Positions 17,789 through 27,017 of a stretch of 64,000 bases of DNA are shown here, one piece after another (the first letter of the stretch is position 1; each line of letters opens with the position of its first letter). The DNA lies in NCBI GenBank assembly GCA_963847965.1, contig CAWKCG010000043.1, positions 279,379-343,378 on the forward strand, given 5' to 3'. Source of the stretch: Palsa-504 sp963847965. GTDB lineage: Bacteria; Actinomycetota; Actinomycetes; Streptosporangiales; Streptosporangiaceae. Made by a program: the position numbers and the translations under genes. A model generated the notes under the pieces. The model had not been told where the DNA came from, ran no database searches, and was given only the letters and a program-made list of their open reading frames with translations.

Positions 17789-19099
17789 TCAGCAGAGATC
17801 GAGAAACCTGTCAAGGACCCTCGTGCCGAATCGCAAGCCGTCGACCGGGACTCTCTCATCGATCCCGTGGAACATGCCCGAGAAGTCCAGATCCGGCGAG
17901 AGCCGCAGCGGGGTGAACCCGAAGCAGCGCATGCCGAGCCGGCTGAACGACTTGGCGTCGGTGCCACCGGACATGCAGTAAGGAAGGACCCGGGCACCCG
18001 GGTCTTCCCCGGTCAGCGCGCTGGTCATCGCGGCGTACAGGTCGCCGTCCGGCGTCGTCTCCAGGGCGATGTCGGTGTGGATGAACTCGCGGGTCACGCC
18101 CGGGCCTAGGACGCGGTCCAGTTCGGCAAAGAACTCCTCCTCATGCCCGGGAAGGAAGCGCCCGTCGATTTCGGCCTCCGCGGTCTGCGGCACCACGTTG
18201 ACCTTGTACCCGGCGCGGAGAACGGTCGGATTCACCGTGTTCCTCAGCGTCGCGCCGATGAAGCGGGAGATCGCGCCGATCTTGCCGAGCGCCAGCCCCG
18301 GATCGTCCTCGGCGAACTCGATGCCGAGCGCCTCGCAGACTCCCTCGAGGAACGCCCGGGCCGAAGGGATCAGCCGCGTCGGCCAGTCGTGCCGCCCCAG
18401 CCTGGCGATCGCCTCGGCCAGCGTGGTCACCGCGTTGTCCGGCTGGATCATCGAGCCGTGCCCGGCCGTGCCGCGCGCCGTCAGCCGCATCCAGGCCATC
18501 CCCTTCTCCGCGGTCTGCAGCAGGTAGAGCCGCTGCCCGGCGAGGGTCAGGCTGAACCCGCCGACCTCGCCCACCGCCTCGGTGACGCCGTCGAACAAGC
18601 CCGCGTGGCTGTCCACCAGCCACCGGGCCCCCCAGGTCCCGCCCGCCTCCTCATCCGCGGTGAACGCCAGCACGACGTCGCGGGCCGGCGGGCGGCCTTC
18701 GCGCTGCCGCTGCCGCACCACGGCGAGGATCATCGCGTCCATGTCCTTCATGTCGATCGCGCCACGCCCCCACACGCACCCGTCGGCGACGTCCGCGGCG
18801 AACGGGTCGTGCCGCCAGTCCGGCGCGTTGGCCGGGACCACGTCGAGGTGACCGTGGACGAGCAAGCCCGGCCGTTCGGCGTCGCGGCCGCTGATCCGCG
18901 CCACCACGCTCGCGCGCTTCGGGTGCGACTCCAGGATCACGGGGTCGAGCCCGGCCTCGGACAAGAGCCCCGCCACGTGCTCCGCGGCCAGCCGCTCCCC
19001 CGGACCCGAATGATCCCCCGGGTTCGACGTGTCGATCCTGATGAGGTCCCGGCATATGTCCACGACCTCGTCCTGCGCGGTCACCTGGTTCGCTGTCAC
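17789..19099 (-). CDS. M20/M25/M40 family metallopeptidase
   Basis: 436 residues from GTG 19099 (GGAG five bases upstream); the frame is open to 19240 but that part is low-complexity. Zinc and catalytic residues are visible: GHLDVVPAN (His, Asp), GRGAIDMKDMDAM, TADEEAGGTWGA (catalytic Glu), RFLPGHEEEF, and MSGGTDAKSF. The insert from about 190 to 310 corresponds to the lid/dimerisation domain (RGTAGHGSMIQPDNAV). Likely a cytosolic di- or aminoacyl-peptidase/deacylase; the substrate is not determinable. The stop lies convergent with the DUF5703 gene. Confidence 0.92.
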   Translation of the reverse strand: MTANQVTAQDEVVDICRDLIRIDTSNPGDHSGPGERLAAEHVAGLLSEAGLDPVILESHPKRASVVARISGRDAERPGLLVHGHLDVVPANAPDWRHDPFAADVADGCVWGRGAIDMKDMDAMILAVVRQRQREGRPPARDVVLAFTADEEAGGTWGARWLVDSHAGLFDGVTEAVGEVGGFSLTLAGQRLYLLQTAEKGMAWMRLTARGTAGHGSMIQPDNAVTTLAEAIARLGRHDWPTRLIPSARAFLEGVCEALGIEFAEDDPGLALGKIGAISRFIGATLRNTVNPTVLRAGYKVNVVPQTAEAEIDGRFLPGHEEEFFAELDRVLGPGVTREFIHTDIALETTPDGDLYAAMTSALTGEDPGARVLPYCMSGGTDAKSFSRLGMRCFGFTPLRLSPDLDFSGMFHGIDERVPVDGLRFGTRVLDRFLDLC

Positions 19100-19248
19100 C
19101 GCTCCATCGTCCCACTCCGGCTGCCGGGGCGCCCGGGCGCACCGCCTGGCCGCCCCACCCCGGGCCCGCAGATTCGCCGCCCCAGCCACTTCGCCTGAGG
19201 CCCCTCGGTTTGCTAAGGTAAGCCAGCCGGCGTACCACACCGTCGAGC

Positions 19249-19333
19249 GTCCGGGTGGCGGAATAGGCAGACGCGCTAGCTTGAGGTGCTAGTGCCCGTT
19301 AAGGGCATGGGGGTTCAAGTCCCCCCTCGGACA
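19249..19333 (+). tRNA. tRNA-Leu (anticodon GAG)
   Basis: Acceptor GTCCGGG pairs with CTCGGAC (one G-T). The anticodon arm is CTAGC TTGAGGT GCTAG, giving GAG. A long variable arm TGCCC GTTA AGGGCA marks class II Leu. The T arm is GGGGG TTCAAGT CCCCC. CCA is not encoded. A T-rich palindrome CTTTTTCGAAAAAG follows at 19334-19347. Everything to the right differs in character from the housekeeping block to the left, so this looks like an island insertion point. Confidence 0.93.
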
Positions 19334-19407
19334 CTTTTTCGAAAAAGATGCTGTTAACTGCCGTTAAGCTGAACGCCTGCTGGGTTCAGCGCCGGATCTG
19401 GGGTGTG

Positions 19408-19677
19408 TCAGGCGGCGACGAGCGGATGGGCCTTCGCCTGCTCATAGAGGGGTTCTGGTGCGAGGTCGATACCGCCGGGCCAGGCGATAGTTCCCGCCTC
19501 CGGGTCCACCCGGACCTGGGCGAAGTAGGCCGGGTCATCCAGCGGCTCCAGGACGCCCGTCCATGGCTCAGCCGAGAAGTCGACATCGCCGGCTGTGGCG
19601 TCGCTGAACAGCAGCCGGAGCACCTGGTCGCCGACCACGGCGACACCTACCACGACCGGCAGGTAGTTCTCACTCAC
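19408..19677 (-). CDS. DUF2442 domain protein
   Basis: 89 residues from GTG 19677. The signature GDVDFSAEPWTGVLEPLDD then YFAQVRVDPEAGTIAWPGG and DLAPEPLYEQA is DUF2442. Such proteins are very often encoded directly behind a DUF4160 gene, as here with a 10-bp gap. The pair is frequently listed among candidate toxin-antitoxin-like modules, without firm proof of activity. First coding gene to the right of tRNA-Leu. Confidence 0.85.
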   Translation of the reverse strand: MSENYLPVVVGVAVVGDQVLRLLFSDATAGDVDFSAEPWTGVLEPLDDPAYFAQVRVDPEAGTIAWPGGIDLAPEPLYEQAKAHPLVAA

Positions 19678-19687
19678 ACCCACAATC

Positions 19688-19951
19688 CTACGGCAGCGGC
19701 TCGATCCCGAGCAGAGGCTCGTTCCGCCTGGCCCGCTCCCAGTTCGCCAGAATCTCCTCCCTCCGCAGGCTGGCCCACTCCCTGACGAACTGAAGCGCCC
19801 GAGGTTCCAGGCTGCCGGCAAGCACGTCTCCGTTCATCGAGACCGAGGCGCGGCGCCCGGCATGGTACGCATGAAAGTGCACCACTGGGTGGTCCCGCTC
19901 GTTCCAGTACATGTAGATCACCACTCCGTAGAATGCGCTGATCCGCGGCAC
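19688..19951 (-). CDS. DUF4160 domain protein
   Basis: 87 residues. MPRISAFYGVVIYMYWNERD followed by HPVVHFHAYHAGRRASVSMN is a textbook DUF4160 N-terminus, and the helix LQFVREWASLRREEILANWE completes the domain. Upstream partner of the DUF2442 gene, probably one transcript. The function is not established; the linked pair is often seen on mobile regions. Confidence 0.88.
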   Translation of the reverse strand: MPRISAFYGVVIYMYWNERDHPVVHFHAYHAGRRASVSMNGDVLAGSLEPRALQFVREWASLRREEILANWERARRNEPLLGIEPLP

Positions 19952-20164
19952 GGCACGACAATAACCGGATTGCCCTCATCGCTCCCGAGGAGCGCCCCAA
20001 ATCGTCGCCAGGCGCAGACGAGCCGCCATCGAGGCGCGGGCGTCCTGCGGACTCGCGAGTGAATGACCGCGCCAGGTCGAACGTGCGTTTCCCGGGTCGG
20101 CCGCGGGCCGCGGGCTGCGGCGCGAACGTTGCCGCCCGTCAGGCTCCGGGTTACCGTCGGGCGT

Positions 20165-21856
20165 GTGAACGAGCTAGATGGCGGCGCCGGTGCCGTCGGC
20201 CGGGAGCTGGGCCATGATCCACCCGATCAGGCGCGGCTGCGTCAGCTTGCTGAAGAGCAGGCGGCGTTGCGCCGGGTCGCGACGCTGGTGGCACGCGGGA
20301 CGGCACCGGAGCAAGTGTTCGCGGCGGTCATCGAGGAGGTCGGGCGACTGCTTCCGGTCGATGTGGTGAGCATGAGCCACTACCAGGAAGAGGGTGTGCT
20401 CACCTTCGCCGCCAGGTGGGGCAAGCGAGCCAGCCACTTTCCCGTCGGCTACCGATTGGCGCTTGGAGGACGCAACGTGGGCACGCTGGTCTTCGAGACC
20501 GGCCGTCCGGCCCGGGTCGACGGCTATGCCGGCAGCTCCTCGGGCCCGATCGGTGCAGTTTCCCGCGAGGCCGGCCTCCAATCGTCGGTCGGGTCGCCGA
20601 TTATCGTCGACGGCAGCCTGTGGGGCGTGATCGCCGCCGGCTCGACCCTGGCGCCGCTACCGGCGGACACCGAGGCGCGACTGGCGTCGTTCACCGAACT
20701 CGTGGCGACCGCGATCGCCAACGCCGAGAGCCGCGCCGCCCTGGCCCGGCTGGCCGAGGAGCAGGCCGCGTTGCGGCGCGTCGCGACGCTCGTCGCGGGC
20801 GGGACGTCGCCGGACATGGTATTCGCGGCGGTCGCCGGGGAGATCAGGCAGCTGCTTCCGGTGGACGTGGCCAGCATGTGCCGCTACGAGCCCGGCGGTG
20901 TGCTCACCTACCTCGCTGTCCTGGGCAGTGCGGGCGAGCACTTTTCCGTTGGCAGCCGGCAGACGCTCGGAGGGAAGAACCTAGCCACCCTGGTGTTCGA
21001 TACCGGCCGTCCGGCCCGGATCGACCGCTACGTCGATACCTCTGGCCCGATCGGTGCTGCCTCTCGCGAGGCGGGCATGAGCTCCGCGGTCGCCGTACCG
21101 GTCATCGTCGAGGGCCGCCTTTGGGGCGCGATCGTCGCCGGCTCGACCTTGGAGGAGCCGTTGCCGCCGGACGCCGAGGAGCGCCTGGTCTCGTTCACCG
21201 AGCTGGTGGCCACGGCGATCGCGAACGCTGACAGCCGGGCGGAGCTGCTGGCCTCCCGCGCGCGGATCGTCGCCGCTGCCGACGAGGCGCGGCGGCGGAT
21301 CGAGCGTGACCTGCACGACGGCACCCAGCAGCAGCTGGTGTCGGTGCTGCTGGACCTGCGGGCGGTGCAGGCGGCGGTGCCCCCGCAGCTCGGCGAGCTG
21401 GACGGCGGGCTGGCGCGCATCGCCGAGCGGGTCACCGGCGTGTTTGAACAGGTGCGGGAGATATCCCACGGGATTCACCCCGCGATCTTGTCGGAGCGGG
21501 GCCTGCAGGCCGCACTGAAGATGCTGGCGCGCCGGTCCGCGGTGCCGGTGGAGCTGGATCTGCGCACCGGGCCGCGGCTGCCCCGGCCGGTCGAGGTCGC
21601 GGCGTACTACGCGGTGTCCGAAGCGCTGGCCAACGCGGCCAAGCACGCGCACGCTTCCGCCGTGCACGTCGAACTCGATACGCCGGACACGGCGCTGCGG
21701 CTGGCGATCCGCGACGACGGGATCGGCGGAGCCGACCCTGCCAAGGGATCCGGGCTGACAGGGCTCCGCGACCGCATCGAGGCGGTCGGAGGCACGCTCG
21801 ACGTGACCAGCCCGGCCGGCGGCGGCACCACGCTGCTCATCGACATCCCGATCTAG
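20165..21856 (+). CDS. Dual-GAF sensor histidine kinase (DevS/NarX type)
   Basis: 563 residues from GTG 20165; a longer start at 20063 is possible. Two tandem GAF domains (about 45-190 and 215-360) are visibly duplicated: each opens LAEEQAALRRVATLVA and ends ELVATAIANA. A HisKA_3 dimerisation helix follows with RIERDLHDGTQQQL (phospho-His about 383), then a HATPase domain with EALANAAKHAHASA and DDGIGG...GLTGLRDRI. The architecture matches DevS/DosT-like kinases that sense gases or redox through GAF; whether heme binds cannot be judged. No response regulator is adjacent; the NarL-type one at 25953 is the nearest candidate. Confidence 0.9.
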   Translation: MNELDGGAGAVGRELGHDPPDQARLRQLAEEQAALRRVATLVARGTAPEQVFAAVIEEVGRLLPVDVVSMSHYQEEGVLTFAARWGKRASHFPVGYRLALGGRNVGTLVFETGRPARVDGYAGSSSGPIGAVSREAGLQSSVGSPIIVDGSLWGVIAAGSTLAPLPADTEARLASFTELVATAIANAESRAALARLAEEQAALRRVATLVAGGTSPDMVFAAVAGEIRQLLPVDVASMCRYEPGGVLTYLAVLGSAGEHFSVGSRQTLGGKNLATLVFDTGRPARIDRYVDTSGPIGAASREAGMSSAVAVPVIVEGRLWGAIVAGSTLEEPLPPDAEERLVSFTELVATAIANADSRAELLASRARIVAAADEARRRIERDLHDGTQQQLVSVLLDLRAVQAAVPPQLGELDGGLARIAERVTGVFEQVREISHGIHPAILSERGLQAALKMLARRSAVPVELDLRTGPRLPRPVEVAAYYAVSEALANAAKHAHASAVHVELDTPDTALRLAIRDDGIGGADPAKGSGLTGLRDRIEAVGGTLDVTSPAGGGTTLLIDIPI

Positions 21857-22169
21857 CCGGGACCTAAAGCTTCCGGCCCTGTCCGCATCGGCCATGACCG
21901 GGACAGAGTGAGCAAGCTCATCGGTGACTCCAATCGGTGCTCATGGGCAACCGGACGAGTACTGCGTCCCGGCTCGGCCGATGTGCTGTCCGTATCGCGT
22001 TATCCCCAGCCCCGCGCTTCCCGGCGCTCTCGTCGTTGCAGCCGGCGGGCCTCGATGCGTTCGTGCCGACGGGCATGAAGGTGATCGTGAGCGCCGGGCC
22101 GGGCCGGGATGGCCGTACCGCGGCCGGCGGCTGACTTAGTGGGTGACGCCGGAAGTTCGTCGGGGGTCG
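21857..22169. other. Gap without a recognisable gene
   Basis: About 310 bp between the histidine kinase and the transposase. Short frames here have no family resemblance. I see no clear terminator. It may include the right-hand end of the insertion sequence, whose border I could not define. Confidence 0.4.
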
Positions 22170-23336
22170 TCAGGCTGCCTGCGGTAGTTCGGCCGGTAGT
22201 GGGGCGGCGTGCTTGCGGGCGCTGATCCGGTGGAGGAGCCGGGTCAGGTCCGCGGCGGTGAATTTCCAGTTGAACGGGCGGGCGGTCTGGTTGTAGCGGT
22301 CCGCGAACGCGAGCAGGGTGCTGGCGAGTTCATCCAGGCTGGCAAAGTCGTTGGGCGAGATGACTTTCTTCTGGGTGATGGAGAAGAAGATTTCCGCTTG
22401 GTTCAGCCAGGAGGCGTGGACCGGGGTGTGGATCATGATGGCGTTCGGCCAGGCGTCCTGCAGCCGCTGGACGGCGGCCTGGCCGCGGTGGTCTGAGCCG
22501 TTGTCCACGATGACGAACACCCGGGGCGCGTCCTTGTACTCCGGCGGGCTCATGACCTGGCCGATGAGGTCCATGAACGGGGCAATGCCGGTGGTGGCCG
22601 GGGTGGCGGCGAACACTGTCCCGGTGTGCACGTCGAGCGCGGCCAGCAGGGCGAGGGCACCGTGCCGGACGTATTCGTGCTCGACCCGCACGGGCTTGCC
22701 GGGCCCGGCCGGGCGGGTGGGGCGGCAGCGGCCGCGGGCCTGGATGGACGGCTTGGCGTCCACGGACAGGATGCGGTCACCGCGCCGCAGCCGCTTGCCT
22801 TGGTAAAACCCCTGGTACAGGTCGAGGATGACCGATGCCCTGGCGGCGAAGTCCGGGTCGCGCGGACTGATCCACGACTGGTACTGCCACGGCTTGACCG
22901 GGTGCTCAGCCAGGATCCGCAGCACCGAAGACACCGAGAGCTGGCGGGCCAGCCCGGCCTTGGCGATCTCGGCCTGCAGTTCCGGACCGGTCCAGCGCGA
23001 CAGCGGCACCCCGGTCGCGGCGGGCAGCTGGCAGGCCAGCGCGACGACTGTGGCCCGGGTCAGCTCGCTGATCCGCCGCGGCCGCCCCGAGCGAGGCAGA
23101 TCAGCCAGCCCGGCCAGGCCGCGGGCGGCGAACCGGCCCCGCCACTTACGTACCGTGTCCTGGCTGATGCCCAGGTCACGGGCGATCCGGGCGTTGTCCC
23201 GGCCGCGCGCGGCAGCCAGCACGATCTGCGCCCGCAGCCGGTCCCGGTGCGCCGTCTTCGCCCCCCGGACGCGGTTATTCAAGGTGATGCGCTCGCCGGC
23301 GCTCAGCACGACCGGCACAGCGACGGGCAGCGGCAT
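22170..23336 (-). mobile_element. IS630-family transposase gene
   Basis: 388 residues from ATG 23336. An N-terminal helix-turn-helix (RGRDNARIARDLGISQDTVR then KWRGRF) is followed by an rve-type DDE domain: SVDAKPSIQ (first Asp), FVIVDNGSDH (second Asp) and HASWLNQAEIFFS (Glu). This matches IS630/Tc1-like transposases that move by cut and paste into TA. The frame is intact, so it may be active. Terminal inverted repeats are not obvious: TTAG followed by a GC-rich stretch occurs near both ends (22135 and 23390 on opposite strands) but the match is weak. Confidence 0.9.
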
Positions 23337-23416
23337 GGCAGCTCCGAGGCAGATTACGGCGATGTAATCCGCTCCCGGGCACGGGATCCTAACCGGCCCG
23401 GACACCCTCGCGCGGC

Positions 23417-23780
23417 ATGATGGGGCACATGCCCGCCATCCCGGAATCGACCCGCAGCTCGATCACCGTGCGGCTGCTGGATCACGCCGAGAAGAACTGG
23501 CCGCAGCTGGCCAGAATCCGCGCCAGGTACCACGGCAGCTTCGCCTACATCACCGGCGTGCTCCGCACCGGCGAGCAGATCCCGCTGTTCCGGCTCCGCT
23601 ACGGCGGCTCCGCCCACTCCTTCGGCTTCGCGATCTATTCCGCCGCCCGCGACCGCTACGAAGACGCCGTCCTGCGCACCGGACTCCCGACCGGCACCCC
23701 GCAAGAAGCCCTCGACACCGCCTGCACCGTCCACCTGGCCGACGCCGAACCCCAAGACCCCGACGAATTAACGGGGCCTC
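23417..23780 (+). pseudogene. IS-associated small protein, C-terminus disrupted
   Basis: From a start at 23417 or 23429 about 110 residues are convincing: AIPESTRSSITVRLLDHAEK, FAYITGVLRTGEQIPLFRLR, YGGSAHSFGFAIYSAARDRY, GTPQEALDTAC. This matches a small actinobacterial family often found beside transposases, which normally stops shortly after the last motif. Here the frame runs on to 24031 through the antisense of the membrane gene, so the native end has probably been lost. Role unknown. Confidence 0.5.
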
Positions 23781-24272
23781 CCACTCACCGGCCCGCCTGC
23801 GGCAAGCGGCGGCGCGGCGTTCATCCGCACCGCCGTGACGGCGTTCTGCGCCGCGAAGCTCAGCGCCAGCGTGACCAGCACCGCTCCCAGGCCCGAGGCG
23901 TCACGGTGGCCGAGGGCGGCATCGAGGCCGTACAGCAGGCCGCGCGCCACGATCAGCGCGCCCCCACAGGGCCAGCGTGCGCACCGATCCCTGGCGCCAC
24001 CAGGTGCCGTCGGCGTCCCGCCACACTTTGATGGTCTGGCCGCGCCACACGCCCAGTCCCACCGACACCGCCGCGCTGACCGCGAGCAGCCCGAGATCGG
24101 CGGGCACGTGCCAGGTCGAGGCGGGCATACTGCGGATCCCGAAGTAGGCCAGGACCAGCGGCGCCAGCAGCAGCAGCCGCGGCTTGACCCGGGCCAGCCG
24201 TATCTGCCGGGCCAGGACCCAGACCACCGCGGCGGCTATCAGCAGCACGTCGGCTGTGATGTCAACGTTCAT
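23770..24272 (-). pseudogene. DUF1453-like membrane protein with a frameshift
   Basis: ATG 24272 opens a four-helix membrane protein (MNVDITADVLLIAAAVVWVL; ADLGLLAVSAAVSVGLGVWR; GQTIKVWRDADGTWWRQGS). At the five-G run at 23961-23965 the frame must move by one base to continue as ALIVARGLLYGLDAALGHRD and VTLALSFAAQNAVTAVR. With one G fewer the protein reads through. Either a recent mutation or a homopolymer sequencing error. It is a paralogue of the next gene upstream and both resemble DUF1453 (CcdC-like) proteins of unknown role. Confidence 0.65.
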
Positions 24273-24329
24273 AACCCCTGTCCTGACAACTCGTCAGTAC
24301 GTGATCGCTGAGTCACGAGGCGGGTCGTA

Positions 24330-24887
24330 TCAGCGGGCGGCACGGCTGGCGTCCCACTCCGGCGTGGCGATCGGCTGCGGCGGGGAGGCGGGCGGCTGGT
24401 GGACCACGTGGACCCGGCGGATCTGCAGGACGCCCACCCGGGCCAGCACCTGACCGAAGGCCATCAGGACCAGCGCGGCCGTCCAGATGCCGGCGCCGGC
24501 GATGTCATGACGGACCGAGAAGCTCGCGACGGCGGGACCGCCGCCATGGTAGGCGTAATAGGCGAACCCGAACCGGAACCCCATGCCGGCCACCCACGTG
24601 ATGACCGAGATGACGCCCGCCCGGAACATCAGCCGCTGCTCCTGATCGAACCAGATGCGGTCGGCCAGGCCGCTGAGCACGCCCAGGACAACGCCGACGG
24701 CGGCCAGGATGAGGATGAGGGCCAGGTCGTTGCCGCCGAGCGTGAACGGCCGCAGGTAAATGATGCCCGCGACGGCGAGCAGGACCAGCGGCAGCAGCGC
24801 CGCGCGGGGGGTGAGCTGGTGCGGGCGCACCTGGCGGAAGATGACCAGGATGAGCAGGATGTCTATGACGTAATCGGTGATGCTCAT
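24330..24887 (-). CDS. DUF1453-like integral membrane protein
   Basis: 185 residues from ATG 24887. Starts DYVIDILLILVIFRQVRPHQ, followed by helices PLVLLAVAGIIYL, LALILILAAVGVVLGVLSG, an extramembrane loop IWFDQEQRLMFRAGV, and helices ISVITWVAGMGFRFGFAYYA and AGIWTAALVLMAFGQVLARV. The loop with W-D-E-dominated residues corresponds to KVWRDADGTWWRQG in the neighbouring paralogue. The family is of unknown function. Gap to the paralogue is 57 bp, so they were probably an operon. Confidence 0.75.
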   Translation of the reverse strand: MSITDYVIDILLILVIFRQVRPHQLTPRAALLPLVLLAVAGIIYLRPFTLGGNDLALILILAAVGVVLGVLSGLADRIWFDQEQRLMFRAGVISVITWVAGMGFRFGFAYYAYHGGGPAVASFSVRHDIAGAGIWTAALVLMAFGQVLARVGVLQIRRVHVVHQPPASPPQPIATPEWDASRAAR

Positions 24888-25280
24888 GGCATGCTCCTGA
24901 AAGCTAACGGGCCGACCGTTCCGGCGGAGTCGAGAGACGGTAGCCGCCGGCCGGTGAACACTGCCTTGTCAGCCTGCTGATGGTTCTCCGCGGGCACCGG
25001 AAGCAGGACCCAAGCCGATGGATACATCCCATGGCCACGACTATCCTGAGTTCCCCGCTGGGAATCATCGCCACCAGCACCCACCGGCCCTACCGGCTGG
25101 CGGTAACCGGCCGGTGCCTGCCAGCCGGAATGCCGGCAGTAAAGCCAGCACCAGCCAACGACGGGCGCTGGCCGCGATGCGCCACCCGGCGGCCGGAGCG
25201 ACCCTTGTGCTCAGCGCCCCGGCCGAGTGACCCGAGCCGACCGGAGCGTTCCACATAGCCGCAGGAAACAGGAGACCGGC
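24888..25280. other. Gap without a recognisable gene
   Basis: About 390 bp between the divergent membrane protein gene and the small gene at 25281. Frames here lack family features. It probably carries the two divergent promoters; I found no palindrome or motif strong enough to name. Confidence 0.4.
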
Positions 25281-25502
25281 ATGGAGCGTACCGACTGGAT
25301 GAACGGGGGCCTGAACCCGGCCCACGCCCGGTTCCTCATGCTCACGGCGATCACCCATTACCGATTCACCTCGCCGGCCTGGGGGAGCACGAGGTCCGCA
25401 AAGCTCCATGACGAACTCGCCGCGTTCGACGCGCTGGCGGCCCGGGTGGTCAGTGACCACTGCGCGGCCCGAGATGCCCGGCGCTGGCCGGGCATCCGCT
25501 GA
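25281..25502 (+). CDS. Small hypothetical protein
   Basis: 73 residues from ATG 25281 with a CAGGAGA ribosome-binding site seven bases upstream. The sequence (MERTDWMNGGLNPAHARFLM, AKLHDELAAFDALAARVVSD) is soluble and mostly helical, with two Cys/His residues near the end (SDHCAARD). No known domain is recognised. Codon bias is normal, which supports expression. Confidence 0.5.
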   Translation: MERTDWMNGGLNPAHARFLMLTAITHYRFTSPAWGSTRSAKLHDELAAFDALAARVVSDHCAARDARRWPGIR

Positions 25503-25586
25503 CCGGGCCGTTGTGGGTACACAGCACATATTCCGGCTACCCGCAATGCGCAGGCGCCGCCGGACTGCCACGCTAATCTCGTGCTG

Positions 25587-25946
25587 ATGCGCTGCCTGCT
25601 GGTAGACGACAACGCTGCCTTCCTCTCCAGCGCGCGGACGCTGCTCGGCCGGCAGGGCGTGACGGTCGTCGGCACCGCCTCTACCAGCGCCGAGGCGCTC
25701 CGGCTGGCCGCCGCGCTCGGGCCGGATGTCGTTCTGGTGGATATCTCGCTCGGCGATGAGAACGGCTTCGACCTAGCCCGCCGCCTGGCCGAGAGCAACG
25801 GCGACGGGGCCGCCATGGCGGTAATCATGATCTCCACGTCGGCCGAATCCGATTACGCGGACCTGGTCGCGGAGAGCCCGGCCGCGGGTTTCCTGCCGAA
25901 GACGGAGCTGTCGGCGGCGGGCATCCAGCGGATCCTAGGCCGGTGA
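25587..25946 (+). CDS. Stand-alone receiver (REC) protein
   Basis: 119 residues from ATG 25587 (GTG 25581 is an alternative). A complete receiver fold: acidic pair in CLLVDDN, phospho-acceptor Asp in VVLVDISLGDENGFD, Ser/Thr switch in VIMISTSA and the Lys in GFLPKTELSA. There is no output domain, so it likely acts by protein contact in a phosphorelay. It converges with the LuxR-type regulator at 25953 (7-bp gap). Confidence 0.9.
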   Translation: MRCLLVDDNAAFLSSARTLLGRQGVTVVGTASTSAEALRLAAALGPDVVLVDISLGDENGFDLARRLAESNGDGAAMAVIMISTSAESDYADLVAESPAAGFLPKTELSAAGIQRILGR

Positions 25947-25952
25947 GCCCCG

Positions 25953-26612
25953 CTACTGGGCGCCGAGGAAGGTGAGCACGGCGAGCACCCGGCGGTGCAT
26001 GTCGTCGGCGTCCGGCAGGTGCAGCTTCATCAGGATGCTCCGCACGTGCTTCTCGACCGTTCCCTCGGTCACCCACAGCTCCCGCGCGATGCCGCTGTTG
26101 GAGCGGCCCTCGGCCATCAGGGCGAGCACCTCGCGTTCGCGGGAGGACAGCACGTCGAGCGGATCCTCTACCCGGCGGGCCGCGACGAGTTCCTTGACCA
26201 GTTCGGAATCGATGACTGAACCACCCCGGACGACACGCCGGAGCGTCTCGATAAAGTCGGTCACGTTGACGACCCGGCTCTTCAGCAGGTAACCGGTCCG
26301 CTGCCCGCTGGCCAGCAGGTCCATCGCGTGCTCGACCTCGACGTGGGCCGACAGCACCAGGATGGCGGTGTCTGGGAACTGCGCGCGGATCTCCCGGGCC
26401 GCGTCGAGACCCTCGGTCGAGTGGCCGGGCGGCATCCGGATATCCACGATGACCAGCTCCGGCCGCAGCTCCCGGACCATAGCCACGAGCTGCCCCGCAT
26501 CGCCCGCCTGTCCTGCGACGTCGAAGCCGGAGCGCTCCAGCAGGCTGGCCAGACCCTCGCGGAGCAGGATGTCATCGTCGGCCACCACCACGCGAGTCCG
26601 TTCGTCGCTCAC
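25953..26612 (-). CDS. NarL/LuxR-family response regulator
   Basis: 219 residues from GTG 26612 (GTG 26618 possible). Receiver: VVVADDDILLREGLASLLER, phospho-Asp in LVIVDIRMPPGHSTEGLDA, switch VLSAHVEVEHA, Lys in GYLLKSRVVNV. DNA-binding GerE-type helix-turn-helix: LSSREREVLALMAEGRSNSG, IARELWVTEGTVEKHVRSIL. Cytosolic transcription factor expected to pair with a HisKA_3 kinase such as the one at 20165. It could be the regulator of the island-wide motif described in the findings (inference). Confidence 0.92.
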   Translation of the reverse strand: MSDERTRVVVADDDILLREGLASLLERSGFDVAGQAGDAGQLVAMVRELRPELVIVDIRMPPGHSTEGLDAAREIRAQFPDTAILVLSAHVEVEHAMDLLASGQRTGYLLKSRVVNVTDFIETLRRVVRGGSVIDSELVKELVAARRVEDPLDVLSSREREVLALMAEGRSNSGIARELWVTEGTVEKHVRSILMKLHLPDADDMHRRVLAVLTFLGAQ

Positions 26613-26788
26613 CCTCACGATTATCGTCCGCCCGCCGCCCAGATCATCAGAACCGCGTGATGCCGGCACACCAACCCCCAATTGCGTACCAGGTCGGCGA
26701 AGGCGCACGTCTTGATTGGCCAGCTCGCAGCGAGCAAGCTGGGCGTTTGGCGAGCAGGCGGCATCGCTGCCGCCGGGGCGGAGGCCTG

Positions 26789-26992
26789 TTGACCACCCGA
26801 TCAGGCGGCCAGATCGCAGGGGAGCAGGCTGCGCTGCGGCGAGTGGCTACGCTGATCGCGAGGGGGGCGCCTCCAGAAGAGGTATTTACCGCGGTCTCCG
26901 CGGAGGTCGGCCGGCTGCTCGAGGCTGACTTCGCGGCCCTGATCCGGCACGGCCCCCAGGACGCGATCACGGTGGCCGGCACGGCCTATTGA
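26789..26992 (+). pseudogene. GAF-domain remnant of a sensor kinase
   Basis: 67 residues from TTG 26789. GEQAALRRVATLIARGAPPE then EVFTAVSAEVGRLLEADFAA matches the first part of each GAF repeat in the kinase at 20165, but the frame stops after VAGTAY where the domain should go on. A 5' fragment of a lost dual-GAF kinase gene. Confidence 0.7.
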
Positions 26993-27017
26993 CCGGCCGC
27001 CGGACTGGGTGGGGCGC

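Noticed and set aside
19386..19646. 86-codon minus frame overlapping the DUF2442 gene
   Set aside because: Out-of-frame shadow of DUF2442; Ser/Arg-rich.
22130..23420. Terminal inverted repeats of the IS630 element
   Set aside because: Only a weak TTAG-plus-GC-rich similarity between the ends; not enough to set borders or target duplication.
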